DNA of 28,140 nucleotides from RHKX01 sp964641695 (GCA_964641695.1 CAZXKG010000025.1:1-28140), one strand, 5' to 3'; positions 15,412 to 23,105 are shown, counted from the first letter of the stretch. The notes: generated by a model not told the origin, from the sequence alone. Program-made: numbers and translations.

Positions 15412-16869
15412 ATGGGAACTCAGATTTCACGATCACTGTCCTTCGACGCCGTCGTCGATGGCGAGCGAGTGGCGCTGGACGGCGAGCCTTTCGACGTGTT
15501 CGACCCCTCGACCGGCGAGGTTCTGGGGCAGGCGCCGGACGTGGGCAAGGCGGGGGTCGACCTCGCGGTCGCCTCGGCGCGCAAGGCGTTCGGCCCGTGG
15601 GCGGCGATGACCTACCGCGACCGGGCCAACATGCTGATCGCGTTCGCCGACGCCTACCAGGAGCGGCGCCAGGAGTTCGGCGAGCTCGAGGCGCTCGACG
15701 TCGGCAAGCCGCTCGAGGCGGCGCTCGGCGAGGTCGACGGCTCCGCCGACCGGATCCGCTTCTTCGCGATGGGCGCGCGGACGATGTCGGTGCCGAACAC
15801 CGGTCACTACAGGGACCGCCTGATCAGCATGGCCCGGCGGGCGCCGCTCGGGGTCGTGGGCTGCATCACCCCCTGGAACTACCCGATGGCGCTGCTCGTC
15901 TGGAAGATCGGCCCGGCGCTGGCGGCGGGCAACACCGTCGTCGTCAAGCCCGCCGAGGAGACCCCGATCACCAGCCTGCTGATGGCGGAGGTGGCCGCCG
16001 AGCACCTGCCGCCGGGCGTCTTCAACATCGTCACCGGCGGGGGGCCGACGACCGGCGATGCGCTGGTTCGCCATCCCGACGTGCCGATGATCTCGATGAC
16101 CGGCGAGACGGGGACCGGCAAGATCATCTACGCGGCCGCCGCCCCGGAGATGAAGAAGCTTCATCTGGAGCTTGGCGGTCCCTCCGCGGTGGTGGTCTTC
16201 GACGACGCCGACCTCGACCGCTTCGAGGCGTCGCTGCCGATGGGAGCGTTCCGCAACTCGGGACAGGACTGCCACGCCCTCTCGCGCGTCTACGCCGGCA
16301 AGGCGATCGCCGCGCAGGTGGCGGAGCGGTGCGCGAAGGTCGCCTCCGCGCAGACGCTGGGCGAGGCGTTCGACAGCGACGCGGTGATCGGCCCGCTCGT
16401 CTCGGCGAAGCAGCGCGACCGGGTCGTCTCGATCGTCGACGAGGCCGCCGCGAGATCGCACGTCGACGTCGTGGTCGGCGGCAGCGCCCCGGACAGACGC
16501 GGCTACTTCTACCCGGCGACCGTGCTCGCCGGGGTCGGAGCCGACGACCCGATCAAGCAGACCGAGGTCTTCGGGCCCGTGATCTCGGTGACCGAGTTCG
16601 ACGACGAGGCGGCGCTGATCGAGCGGTTGAACAGCTCGACGTTCGGCCTCTCGGCGGGCGTGTGGACCTCGAACGTCGATCGGGCGATGCGCGTCTCGGA
16701 CTCGCTGGAGGTGGGCACCGTCTGGGTCAACGACCACAGCAAGACGGTGACCGAGATGCCGTTCGGTGGCTGGAAGCACTCCGGGGTGGGCAGGGAGCTG
16801 TCCACCGAGGTGATCGAGGAGCACACCGAGCTGCGCCACGTCGCGATCGATGTAGAAGCAGACGGGTAG
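15412..16869 (+). CDS. Aldehyde dehydrogenase family protein (betaine/aminobutyraldehyde-dehydrogenase-like)
   Basis: 485 residues, complete NAD(P)-dependent ALDH. Visible catalytic features are TPWNYP (Asn156), VVVKPAE (Lys179), the nucleotide-binding segment GETGTGK (231-237), LELGG with the general base Glu253, and SGQDC with nucleophile Cys287. The NSGQDC context and the C-terminal WVNDHSKTVTEMPFGGWKHSG are close to aminobutyraldehyde and betaine-aldehyde dehydrogenases, which oxidise amino- or ammonio-aldehydes to acids. ATG 15412 has AGGAG at 15401-15405. With the PLP enzyme, FAD oxidoreductase and Pot-type importer around it, an amine-derived aldehyde is the natural guess. Confidence 0.93.
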   Translation: MGTQISRSLSFDAVVDGERVALDGEPFDVFDPSTGEVLGQAPDVGKAGVDLAVASARKAFGPWAAMTYRDRANMLIAFADAYQERRQEFGELEALDVGKPLEAALGEVDGSADRIRFFAMGARTMSVPNTGHYRDRLISMARRAPLGVVGCITPWNYPMALLVWKIGPALAAGNTVVVKPAEETPITSLLMAEVAAEHLPPGVFNIVTGGGPTTGDALVRHPDVPMISMTGETGTGKIIYAAAAPEMKKLHLELGGPSAVVVFDDADLDRFEASLPMGAFRNSGQDCHALSRVYAGKAIAAQVAERCAKVASAQTLGEAFDSDAVIGPLVSAKQRDRVVSIVDEAAARSHVDVVVGGSAPDRRGYFYPATVLAGVGADDPIKQTEVFGPVISVTEFDDEAALIERLNSSTFGLSAGVWTSNVDRAMRVSDSLEVGTVWVNDHSKTVTEMPFGGWKHSGVGRELSTEVIEEHTELRHVAIDVEADG

Positions 16870-16961
16870 GCGCGTGGCGAGCCGGCGTCCCGCGCGGCGC
16901 TCGATCCCGGCTGGATCCTCGGCAACGGCAGCGCTCTCGGGCGGGCGTCGGGAGGCATGTC

Positions 16962-17105
16962 ATGAGCCGCTTCCGACCCGTTTCACCTCTGCCGGAGAAA
17001 GAGGACGCGCTTCGCAGCTGGACGGCACCTAAGTACCAACCATCAGCGCCAATGGTGGTAGAACTGGCCGCCCCAGGCACCATCCTCCGAGTTTCCCCGA
17101 GGTAA
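16962..17105 (+). CDS. Small ORF between ALDH and transporter operons (47 residues, unrecognised)
   Basis: ATG 16962 is preceded by a strong GGGAGG site (16950-16955) at six-base spacing and opens a 47-codon frame ending at TAA 17103. The product is basic and Pro-rich (starting SRFRPVSPLPEKEDALRSW), with no membrane segment or Cys. I do not recognise it. The rest of the 312-base gap between ALDH and the transporter lipoprotein holds only the promoter at 17112-17142 and no clear terminator. The good ribosome site is the main support; conservation would decide whether it is real. Confidence 0.35.
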   Translation: MSRFRPVSPLPEKEDALRSWTAPKYQPSAPMVVELAAPGTILRVSPR

Positions 17106-17111
17106 ATCTCA

Positions 17112-17142
17112 TTAACACGACGTAGCGTCTGTCTGCTAAGAT
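17112..17142 (+). promoter_or_regulatory. Promoter of the Pot-type transporter operon
   Basis: TTAACA (17112-17117) and TAAGAT (17137-17142), with the TG extension at 17134-17135, form a promoter with a 19-base spacer. The block GTCTGTCTGCTAAGAT (17127-17142) matches GTCTACATGCTAAGAT before the SDR operon at 13 of 16 positions. TAGC (17123-17126) and GCTA (17135-17138) are inverted half-sites across eight bases. Transcription would begin near 17149, giving a leader of about 33 nt. The transporter may therefore be expressed independently of the upstream enzymes but under shared control. Confidence 0.55.
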
Positions 17143-17181
17143 CTCGCCGATCAGTTGGGAGGCTACGAAGGAGGAGACCCG

Positions 17182-18345
17182 ATGAGCCCCAAGCAGCCCT
17201 GGGAAAGTTCAGTGCTGATGTCCAGAGCGACGTTCTTGCGCCGCTCGGCGGCCGTGTCGTTGAGTGTGCCGATGCTGGGCTTGCTCGCCGCGTGCGGTGA
17301 TGACAGCTCCGAGACGACAAGTGCGGCGAGTGGCGGAGGAGAGCCGACTGACATCAGCGGCACCTTGCGCTTCCTCGGCTGGCAAGGCTATGACAACAAG
17401 GCGGCTGCGAGGCCGATCACGAAGCAGGGCGTGGATATCTCCGCGCAGTACGTGACATCCAACGACGACTTCGTCACCAAGCTCAGAGGGGGCACGTCCC
17501 TGGACGTGATCACTCCCTTCATCCCCTTCGTGCCGGGCCTGGTCATGGGCGACCTCCTTCAGGAGCTCGACTACGACCGCATCCCCAGCTCCAAGGACTA
17601 CTTCCCCGAGCTGGTCGACCTGGTGAAGCAGTACGGAGACGGCAAGACGTACGGCGCCCCGATCGTCTGGGGCGACATCCCGATGATCGTCCGGCCCGAG
17701 CTGATGCCGGACCTGCCCGAGTCGTGGCTCGATCTCCGCGATCCGAAGTACAAGGGGCAGCTGGTGACCCTCGACGACGCCTACCAGAACCTGATCACGA
17801 TCTCGCGTGCCGTCAACGGCCCGGAGAACGCCGGAACGATGACCCACGAGCAGCTCGCGGACGTCGTCCAGGTGTGGAAGGAGATCAAGCCGAACCTGGT
17901 TGCCTTCGCGCCGTCGTTCGGGGACGAGGCCGACATCTTGGCCCGCGGCGACGCTGCGGGCAGCATCGTCGGCTGGCGGTTCATGCAGCAGCAGATGGCT
18001 GAGCAGAACGTCGAGTCCGAGGCGCACGTCCCCGAAGAGGGAACGTTCGCGTGGCTCGACGTCTACTCGATCCCCACGGACGCGCCGAACCCGGATGCGG
18101 CGTACGCGTTCATCGACGTGATGACCGCGGCGACCGGCAACGCGCTCGTCGCCGCCGGGACCGGCTCGGCGGTCTCGAACGAGGGCGCGAGGGCGAAGCT
18201 GCCGCCGGACCAGAAGGATCTCTACCCCTACGACGAGATGGCCTCGTACTTCGCGAATCAGTACCCGCTGCCGCTCGATCCGGAAGAGGGCATCGCCAGC
18301 TATGACGACTGGCTCGCCGCGTGGGAAGAGATCAAGTCGGCGTGA
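17182..18345 (+). CDS. Spermidine/putrescine-type ABC transporter substrate-binding lipoprotein (PotD-like)
   Basis: 387 residues. The N-terminal signal ends in a lipobox LLAAC with Cys38 as the lipid-modified residue, followed by a Ser/Thr/Gly-rich tether. The mature part begins with the family feature LRFLGWQGYDNKAA and continues through TSNDDFVTKLRGG, GAPIVWGDIPMIVRPEL, and a C-terminal EGTFAWLDVYSIPTDAPNPDAAYAFIDVM, as in PotD/PotF proteins that capture polyamines or related cations outside the membrane. The signal contains SRATFLRRSA, one residue away from a twin-arginine motif (SRRTFL). ATG 17182 has AAGGAGGAG at 17168-17176. It is the first gene of a four-gene importer with a GTGA junction to the ATPase. 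The substrate is inferred by family only. Confidence 0.9.
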   Translation: MSPKQPWESSVLMSRATFLRRSAAVSLSVPMLGLLAACGDDSSETTSAASGGGEPTDISGTLRFLGWQGYDNKAAARPITKQGVDISAQYVTSNDDFVTKLRGGTSLDVITPFIPFVPGLVMGDLLQELDYDRIPSSKDYFPELVDLVKQYGDGKTYGAPIVWGDIPMIVRPELMPDLPESWLDLRDPKYKGQLVTLDDAYQNLITISRAVNGPENAGTMTHEQLADVVQVWKEIKPNLVAFAPSFGDEADILARGDAAGSIVGWRFMQQQMAEQNVESEAHVPEEGTFAWLDVYSIPTDAPNPDAAYAFIDVMTAATGNALVAAGTGSAVSNEGARAKLPPDQKDLYPYDEMASYFANQYPLPLDPEEGIASYDDWLAAWEEIKSA

Positions 18346-19472
18346 GCGCGGACCCGGCTCCAGGTGCTCACGACCAGGTCACGGTAGTCGGCGGTACCGA
18401 GCCGGCTACCGTGGCCGTCGAGGACGTCGTCTGCAAGTTCGACGACGTGATCGCCGTCGACGGGGTCAGCCTCGAGACGCGGCGCGGCGAGTTCCTGTCC
18501 CTGCTCGGGCCGTCGGGATGCGGCAAGACGACCCTCCTGCGGACGATCGCGGGCCTGGTCCGACAGGAGTCCGGGCGCGTCCTGATCGACGGCGTCGACG
18601 TCAGCGCCCGTCCGGCACACAAGCGCAACGTCGGGCTCGTCTTCCAGCGCTACGCGCTGTTTCCCCACAAGACGGTCGAGGACAACATCGCCTTCTCGCT
18701 CATGTTGCGCCATGTTCCGCGTGCTGAGCGGCGCCGACGCGTGCAGGAGATGCTCGACCTCGTCCATCTGCCTGGGTACGGGAACCGTTCGGTGGAGGAG
18801 CTCTCGGGGGGGCAGGCGCAGCGCGTCGCCCTCGCCCGGGCGCTGGTCGACGACCCGCCAGTGCTGCTGCTCGACGAGCCCCTCACCGCGCTCGATCTGA
18901 AGCTCAGGCAGGCGATGCAGGCGGAGCTGCGCGAGATCCAGCGGCGCGTCGACTCGACGTTCATCTACGTCACCCACGACCAAGGCGAGGCGTTGGTGAT
19001 GAGCGACCGGATCGGGCTCATGGCCGACGGGAAGCTGGTCCAGCTCGGTAGCCCGTCGGAGCTGTACAAGCACCCCAAGACCCTCTTCGCGGCTGCGTTC
19101 ATCGGTGAGGCGAACTTGTTCTCAGGACAGCTCGCGGCACAGGGCTCCTCCGCGGCGGTCGACGCCGGGGGCTTCGAGTTCGTGCTGCCGGCGAACGGAT
19201 CGGTGAGCGACGGCGAGGTCTCGATCTGCCTGCGCCCGGAGCAGATCAAGATCGGCGCCGCGGTCGACGCCGCGCCGGCGGCACCGAACCAAGTCGAGGG
19301 TGAGGTCACCGAGATCGTCTTCGTCGGCCCGGTCGTCCGTTGGGTAGTGCAGGTCGCGACCCACAGCGTCGTCGTCGAGCGTCCCGCCGAGGAGTCCGCC
19401 GATCTGCGGCCCGGTGATGCGGTGCGGCTCAGTTGGGACCCCGGCGCGCCGGTGCTGTTGCAAGGAGACTGA
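18342..19472 (+). CDS. ABC transporter ATP-binding protein (PotA-like)
   Basis: 376 residues. Walker A GPSGCGKTT (56-64), Q-loop Gln102, signature LSGGQ (154-158), Walker B LLLDEP (175-180) and the switch His212 (THDQ) are all intact. A C-terminal TOBE-type regulatory region follows from about residue 275 (SICLRPEQIKIG...GEVTEIVFVGPVVRW), as in the polyamine/spermidine (PotA) subgroup. It energises import of the solute captured by the lipoprotein. The start GTG 18342 overlaps the upstream stop as GTGA. The N-terminal 22 residues before the ABC domain are an unconserved-looking extension. Confidence 0.93.
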   Translation: MSADPAPGAHDQVTVVGGTEPATVAVEDVVCKFDDVIAVDGVSLETRRGEFLSLLGPSGCGKTTLLRTIAGLVRQESGRVLIDGVDVSARPAHKRNVGLVFQRYALFPHKTVEDNIAFSLMLRHVPRAERRRRVQEMLDLVHLPGYGNRSVEELSGGQAQRVALARALVDDPPVLLLDEPLTALDLKLRQAMQAELREIQRRVDSTFIYVTHDQGEALVMSDRIGLMADGKLVQLGSPSELYKHPKTLFAAAFIGEANLFSGQLAAQGSSAAVDAGGFEFVLPANGSVSDGEVSICLRPEQIKIGAAVDAAPAAPNQVEGEVTEIVFVGPVVRWVVQVATHSVVVERPAEESADLRPGDAVRLSWDPGAPVLLQGD

Positions 19473-19474
19473 CG

Positions 19475-20332
19475 TTGGGGCGCGGGTTCACGATCCGGAT
19501 CGCGCCGATGGCGATCTTCCTGCTGCTCGCCTTCGTGCTCCCGGTGGCGGTCCTGTTCGCCTACTCCTTCGGATCCTCCTCGACCTTCGGCGGGCTCGAG
19601 TTCGGAACCTCGCTCGAGAACTACGAGGAGGTCATCTCGACCTACCTGTTCGGCGAGGTCTTCATCCGCACGATCTTGCTCGGGATCGTCATCGCCGTCG
19701 TCTCGGTGCTGATCGCGATGCCGTTCGCGTACGCGATCACGCTCGGTCCCCTGCGCAAGTACGGGGACCTGATGCTCTTCCTGGTCCTCTGCTCGCTGTT
19801 CAGCGCCTACATCGTGCGCGTCTACGCCTGGAGGACCCTGCTGGGCCGCGACGGGGTCATCAACGCCGGGCTCAGCAGCCTCGGGGTGATCGACGCGCCG
19901 GTCGAGTTCCTCCTCTACAGCAAGTTCGCGCTCGTGGTCGCGCTCGTCAACGTCCTCGTGCCGTTCGCCGTCCTGCCCCTGTACGCGTCCTTCTCGGGGA
20001 TAGACCGGCAGAGCATCGAGGCGGCGCAGAGCCTCGGGGCGTCGCCGATCCGCGCCTTCCGCAACGTCACCCTGCCGCTGGCCAGCAGGGGGATCATCGC
20101 CGGCTTCATCCTCTGCTTCGTGATCGCCGCGGGCGACTACGTGACGCCGCAGCTCGTCGGCGGCACCGATGGTCAGCTCGTCGGCAACCTCGTGTTGGCG
20201 AGATTCGGCGCCGCGTTCGACTGGCCGATGGGGGCGGCGCTGGCCTTCGTCCTCGCCGCCGTCGTCGGCGTGGTCATCGTCGCCTTCGTCTACCTCTTGC
20301 GCGCCTTCGGGATCAAGGACCGGCCGTCGTGA
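19475..20332 (+). CDS. ABC transporter permease (PotB-like)
   Basis: 285 residues with about six membrane helices; the first is at residues 10-31. The EAA loop that docks on the ATPase reads SIEAAQSLGASPIRAFRNVTLPL (about 180-202), as in PotB/PotH. The start is an uncommon TTG at 19475, two bases past the ATPase stop, supported by AAGGAGA at 19462-19468. The only upstream in-frame start candidate lacks such a site. It forms the translocation pore with the next gene product. A CCGGCGCGCCGG palindrome at 19441-19452 lies in the end of the preceding gene and is probably coincidental. Confidence 0.9.
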   Translation: MGRGFTIRIAPMAIFLLLAFVLPVAVLFAYSFGSSSTFGGLEFGTSLENYEEVISTYLFGEVFIRTILLGIVIAVVSVLIAMPFAYAITLGPLRKYGDLMLFLVLCSLFSAYIVRVYAWRTLLGRDGVINAGLSSLGVIDAPVEFLLYSKFALVVALVNVLVPFAVLPLYASFSGIDRQSIEAAQSLGASPIRAFRNVTLPLASRGIIAGFILCFVIAAGDYVTPQLVGGTDGQLVGNLVLARFGAAFDWPMGAALAFVLAAVVGVVIVAFVYLLRAFGIKDRPS

Positions 20333-21111
20333 AGTCGTCGCATGCCTCGATCGTCGCCTGGGCGTACTGCACGGCCGTCCTCGTCTTCCTCTTCGCCCCC
20401 CTTGCGATCGTGGTGCTCTTCGCCTTCGACTCGGGCTCGCGGGGCACCTTCCCGATCGAGGGCCTGAGTCTGAACTGGTTCAAGGCGGTGTTCGAGGACG
20501 ACGTCGTGGTCGACGCGGCGATCAACAGCGCCATCGTTGCGGCGGTGACGACCCTCGTCGCGGTCTTCCTCGGCACCCTCGCCTCGCTGGCGATCGTGCG
20601 CTACCGCGTCAAGTTCGGCGGGGTCGCGACGAGCCTGATCGTCCTCCCCGTGATCCTGCCGCCGCTCCTGCTCGGGATCGCGCTGCTCTCGTTCTTCGGC
20701 CGCCTCGAGGTCACGCTCTCGTTGTGGACGGTAGTCGCCGGCCACGTGCTGATCACCGTGCCCTTCGTCGTCTTGACGCTGTCGTCGCGACTCGCCGCGC
20801 TCGATCCGTCGCTGGAGGAGGCTGCCGCGACCATGGGGGCGAATCGGCTGCGGGCGTTCCAGCACGTCACCCTGCCCCTGCTTCGCTCCGCCCTGATGGG
20901 AAGCGCCCTGATCGTGGTCGCGCTATCGCTCGACGAGTTCATCGTCACGTTCCTGACGATCGGCTCCGACAACACGCTGCCGACCGTGATCTGGGGTCAG
21001 ATGCGCGCCGGTGTGTCCCCGATCGTGAACGCGATCTCGACCCTGATGCTGACGGCGACCCTGCTGCTCATGGTGATCGCGCGCAAGCTCACGGACGTGC
21101 GCTTCCACTAG
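20329..21111 (+). CDS. ABC transporter permease (PotC-like)
   Basis: 260 residues with about six membrane helices, the first at about 10-32. The EAA loop is EEAAATMGANRLRAFQHVTLP (about 163-183), followed by the PotC/PotI-like SLDEFIVTFLTIGSDNTLPTVIWGQMRAGVSP segment. Its GTG start at 20329 overlaps the PotB-like stop as GTGA, so the two pore subunits are probably made in equal amounts. Together with the lipoprotein and ATPase it completes a four-component importer. The stop codon lies inside a palindrome at 21108-21127. Confidence 0.92.
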   Translation: MKSSHASIVAWAYCTAVLVFLFAPLAIVVLFAFDSGSRGTFPIEGLSLNWFKAVFEDDVVVDAAINSAIVAAVTTLVAVFLGTLASLAIVRYRVKFGGVATSLIVLPVILPPLLLGIALLSFFGRLEVTLSLWTVVAGHVLITVPFVVLTLSSRLAALDPSLEEAAATMGANRLRAFQHVTLPLLRSALMGSALIVVALSLDEFIVTFLTIGSDNTLPTVIWGQMRAGVSPIVNAISTLMLTATLLLMVIARKLTDVRFH

Positions 21112-21127
21112 ATGGTCAACCATCTAG
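21108..21127 (+). terminator. Palindrome over the PotC-like stop codon, possible terminator
   Basis: CTAGATGGT (21108-21116) and ACCATCTAG (21119-21127) are perfect inverted repeats separated by CA. The TAG stop of the permease gene is part of the left arm. In RNA it would fold as an 8-bp stem with a four-base loop. There is no T-run after it, so termination would be non-canonical; an operator or mRNA 3'-end stabiliser is also possible. Confidence 0.4.
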
Positions 21128-21203
21128 GCGCCAGGCGGTCGGAGCGGCGTGGCGGAAGCGCCCCGGGGCAGGGTTGCACCTACTCGCCTCGAAGCCCGGA
21201 TCA

Positions 21204-21782
21204 GTGGCTTCCCGCGTCTACGTGATCGAGCTCGAACCCGGCGCGGGTCGCCGGCGCGATCCGCGCATCCCGTGGGTCTACGTCGGCTCGAGCGCCCGCG
21301 ATCCGGAGATCCGCTTCGCCCAGCACCGGCGCGGCTACAAGTCGGCCGGGATCGTCAAGCGCTTCGCGCTCAGGCTGCGACCTGACCTCTACGACGACCT
21401 GCCGGGGTTCCGCGGTTCGAAGACGGCCCAGCGGGCCGAGGTCGAGCGAGCCCGTGAGCTCGCCGCCTGCGGGTTCGTCGCCCACTGCGACGGGACGTCT
21501 TACGGCAAGGAGGGCGGCTACTTCGAGGAGTGGGGCGCGGACCGCCTGGAGCCGATCGCCGAGCACTTCGAGGCGGCGGCAGCCCAGCTCCGCGACGCCG
21601 CCTTCGAGCTGCTCGAACCCTCAGCCTGCGCCCGCCTGCTCCGCGGCGAACGCGGCTTCTGGGTGGCCGACTACCTGGACCCGGCCGATCCACCCCCGGC
21701 CTACGGCCAGTTCGCACACTTCAGCGAGGACGCGATCGAGCGGGGACTGGCCCTGATTGGAAGCCCGGCGGCGAAGGCATGA
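21204..21782 (+). CDS. GIY-YIG-like nuclease-domain protein
   Basis: 192 residues. The N-terminal half resembles a GIY-YIG core: VYVIEL (5-10) for the GIY strand, WVYVGSS (24-30) for YIG, then Arg37 and His41 in RFAQHRRG, and a Glu-rich helix (AEVERARELAACGF) where the metal-binding Glu is expected. The C-terminal half is unrecognised. GIY-YIG domains cut DNA or act in repair and restriction, but small stand-alone versions like this have no assigned role. Start GTG 21204 has only a weak GGA upstream; an in-frame TTG about 30 bases earlier is an alternative. It lies alone between the transporter operon and a convergent membrane-protein gene. The domain call is by motif eye-match only. Confidence 0.6.
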   Translation: MASRVYVIELEPGAGRRRDPRIPWVYVGSSARDPEIRFAQHRRGYKSAGIVKRFALRLRPDLYDDLPGFRGSKTAQRAEVERARELAACGFVAHCDGTSYGKEGGYFEEWGADRLEPIAEHFEAAAAQLRDAAFELLEPSACARLLRGERGFWVADYLDPADPPPAYGQFAHFSEDAIERGLALIGSPAAKA

Positions 21783-21943
21783 CCCAGGAAGTAGCCGTAG
21801 AGGACGGGGTCGTAGCCGGCCTTCTCGGCCTTGCCGCCCCGCGCTGCGAGCAGCCCGCGTTCCGCAGTCGGCGGTGATGTCGAAGCCTTCGTGCGTGCGT
21901 CCGCCGTTGCGCCTGAAAGCGACTTGAAACGGCCCTTGTTCAT
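21701..21943 (-). CDS. Possible 80-residue ORF coupled to the flippase-like gene (doubtful)
   Basis: On the minus strand an ATG at 21943 overlaps the stop of the upstream membrane-protein gene as ATGA and opens 80 codons. Its last 82 bases run antisense through the end of the GIY-YIG-like gene. The product contains ARGGKAEKAGYDPVLYGYFLGHAFAAG and no domain I recognise. The coupling geometry favours translation, and the overlap with a better-supported gene argues against it. The 157 bases between the two convergent genes hold nothing else. Confidence 0.25.
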   Translation of the reverse strand: MNKGRFKSLSGATADARTKASTSPPTAERGLLAARGGKAEKAGYDPVLYGYFLGHAFAAGLPIRASPRSIASSLKCANWP

Positions 21944-23007
21944 GCCGGATCGGCTACTTCCCGCACCCCGAACTCGCCATCCTCGGGCATGTCACGGCGG
22001 AGCCAGAGGAACGAGGCGCCGCCGATCAGCAGCGGGATCCAGAAGAGGATGGTCCGGTAGGCGAGGACCGCGACCGCGACGATGGCGAGCGGGGCTCCGT
22101 AGACGACGAGGGTGCCGATCAGCCCGCCGTCGATGCCGCCGATTCCACCGGGGATCGGCAGCAGCCCGCCGAGCTGGCCGATCAGGTAGCCCATCAGCAC
22201 GATCGTGATCTCCGGCGTGTAGCCGAACGCGTGGAACGTCGCCCAGAGCACCGCGTTGTCGAACACCCAGTAGCCGAGCGCTCCCGCCATCACCCGCAGG
22301 TTCCCCGAGCCGATGATCTCCTTCGCGCCCTCGGTGCCCTCGATCAGCGCCCGCCTCGACGCGGAGAGGAAGCGCTGGGCGCGGGAGGCCCCCTCCTCCG
22401 GCTCGGGCCCCGGCCCGAAGCGGGGGATCAGGACGACGGCGACGATCAACGCGACCGACATCAGGGCGGGGAGGAGGGTCAGCCCGAAGGACCGCTCGTC
22501 GCCGACGAGGCCGATGTACATGATCGTCCCGAGCAGAGCGACCGCGAAGAAGTTGACGGAGCTCTTGATCAGGAAGAAGGCGACCGAGCGGTTCGCGATC
22601 CGGCCGGCGCTCATCCCGCCCTCGTGCAGGACCCAGGCGCCGAGGGCGAGGCCACCGATCCCGCTGGCGGGAACCAGCGAGCCCATGGCCAGCTCCGACC
22701 CGCCGATCTGCCAGCTCCGCTTCCAGCTCATGCCGATGCAGAAGATCGGGGCGAACATGAGGATGTAGGAGGAGAACGAGAGCGCCTCGGCACCGATCGC
22801 GATCGCGATCCAGCCCACGTTGGCCTCGTTGAGCAGGTCGCGTACCTCGCCCAGCCCCGGGGCGAGCAGGGCGATCAGAACCACGACCGCGATCCCGACG
22901 AACACGGGCACGCTGCGCCGAGCGAGCGTTCTCAGCTCGAACTCGGACGACTGCCCTGACCGACGTTCCCCAGATTCCCGGTCGGCCGCTCCCTTGCTGC
23001 GGGCCAT
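21940..23007 (-). CDS. Membrane protein of the LPG-synthase-TM / UPF0104 family (flippase-like domain)
   Basis: 355 residues. A hydrophilic 30-residue cytoplasmic start is followed by about eight membrane helices. The family pattern is clear in GGSELAMGSLVPASGIGGLALGAWVLHEGG and in the C-terminal GQLGGLLPIPGGIGGIDGGLIGTLVVYGAP with its Pro/Gly-rich signature. This fold is the transmembrane half of lysylphosphatidylglycerol synthases (MprF flippase part). Stand-alone members are implicated in lipid-linked substrate handling, usually without a proven substrate. No synthetase domain is attached. The ATG at 23007 has a weak ribosome site. A 23-bp inverted repeat at 23106-23128, shared with the divergent gene at 23670, lies about 100 bases upstream. 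Confidence 0.82.
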   Translation of the reverse strand: MARSKGAADRESGERRSGQSSEFELRTLARRSVPVFVGIAVVVLIALLAPGLGEVRDLLNEANVGWIAIAIGAEALSFSSYILMFAPIFCIGMSWKRSWQIGGSELAMGSLVPASGIGGLALGAWVLHEGGMSAGRIANRSVAFFLIKSSVNFFAVALLGTIMYIGLVGDERSFGLTLLPALMSVALIVAVVLIPRFGPGPEPEEGASRAQRFLSASRRALIEGTEGAKEIIGSGNLRVMAGALGYWVFDNAVLWATFHAFGYTPEITIVLMGYLIGQLGGLLPIPGGIGGIDGGLIGTLVVYGAPLAIVAVAVLAYRTILFWIPLLIGGASFLWLRRDMPEDGEFGVREVADPA

Positions 23008-23105
23008 CGGTCAGATGCTCGCACAGGGGCCGGACCGGCGGTGGGCGGGGAGTGAAGGAGCCGCCAGAAGCCGTTGTCCGAACCGGCATGGAAGGCCCGG
23101 AGGTA

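Noticed and set aside
15597..17105. 502-codon frame overlapping the ALDH gene
   Set aside because: Shadow of ALDH in another frame; only the final 47 codons, outside ALDH and with their own ribosome site, are kept as a possible small ORF.
19441..19452. CCGGCGCGCCGG palindrome resembling the hairpin after lhr
   Set aside because: It is inside the PotA-like coding region and such GC palindromes are expected by chance at this base composition.
20169..21782. Long plus-strand open frame running from inside the PotB-like gene through the PotC-like gene
   Set aside because: Arg/Pro/Ala-rich shadow translation over two well-supported permeases; only its last part (from 21204) has protein-like features and is annotated separately.
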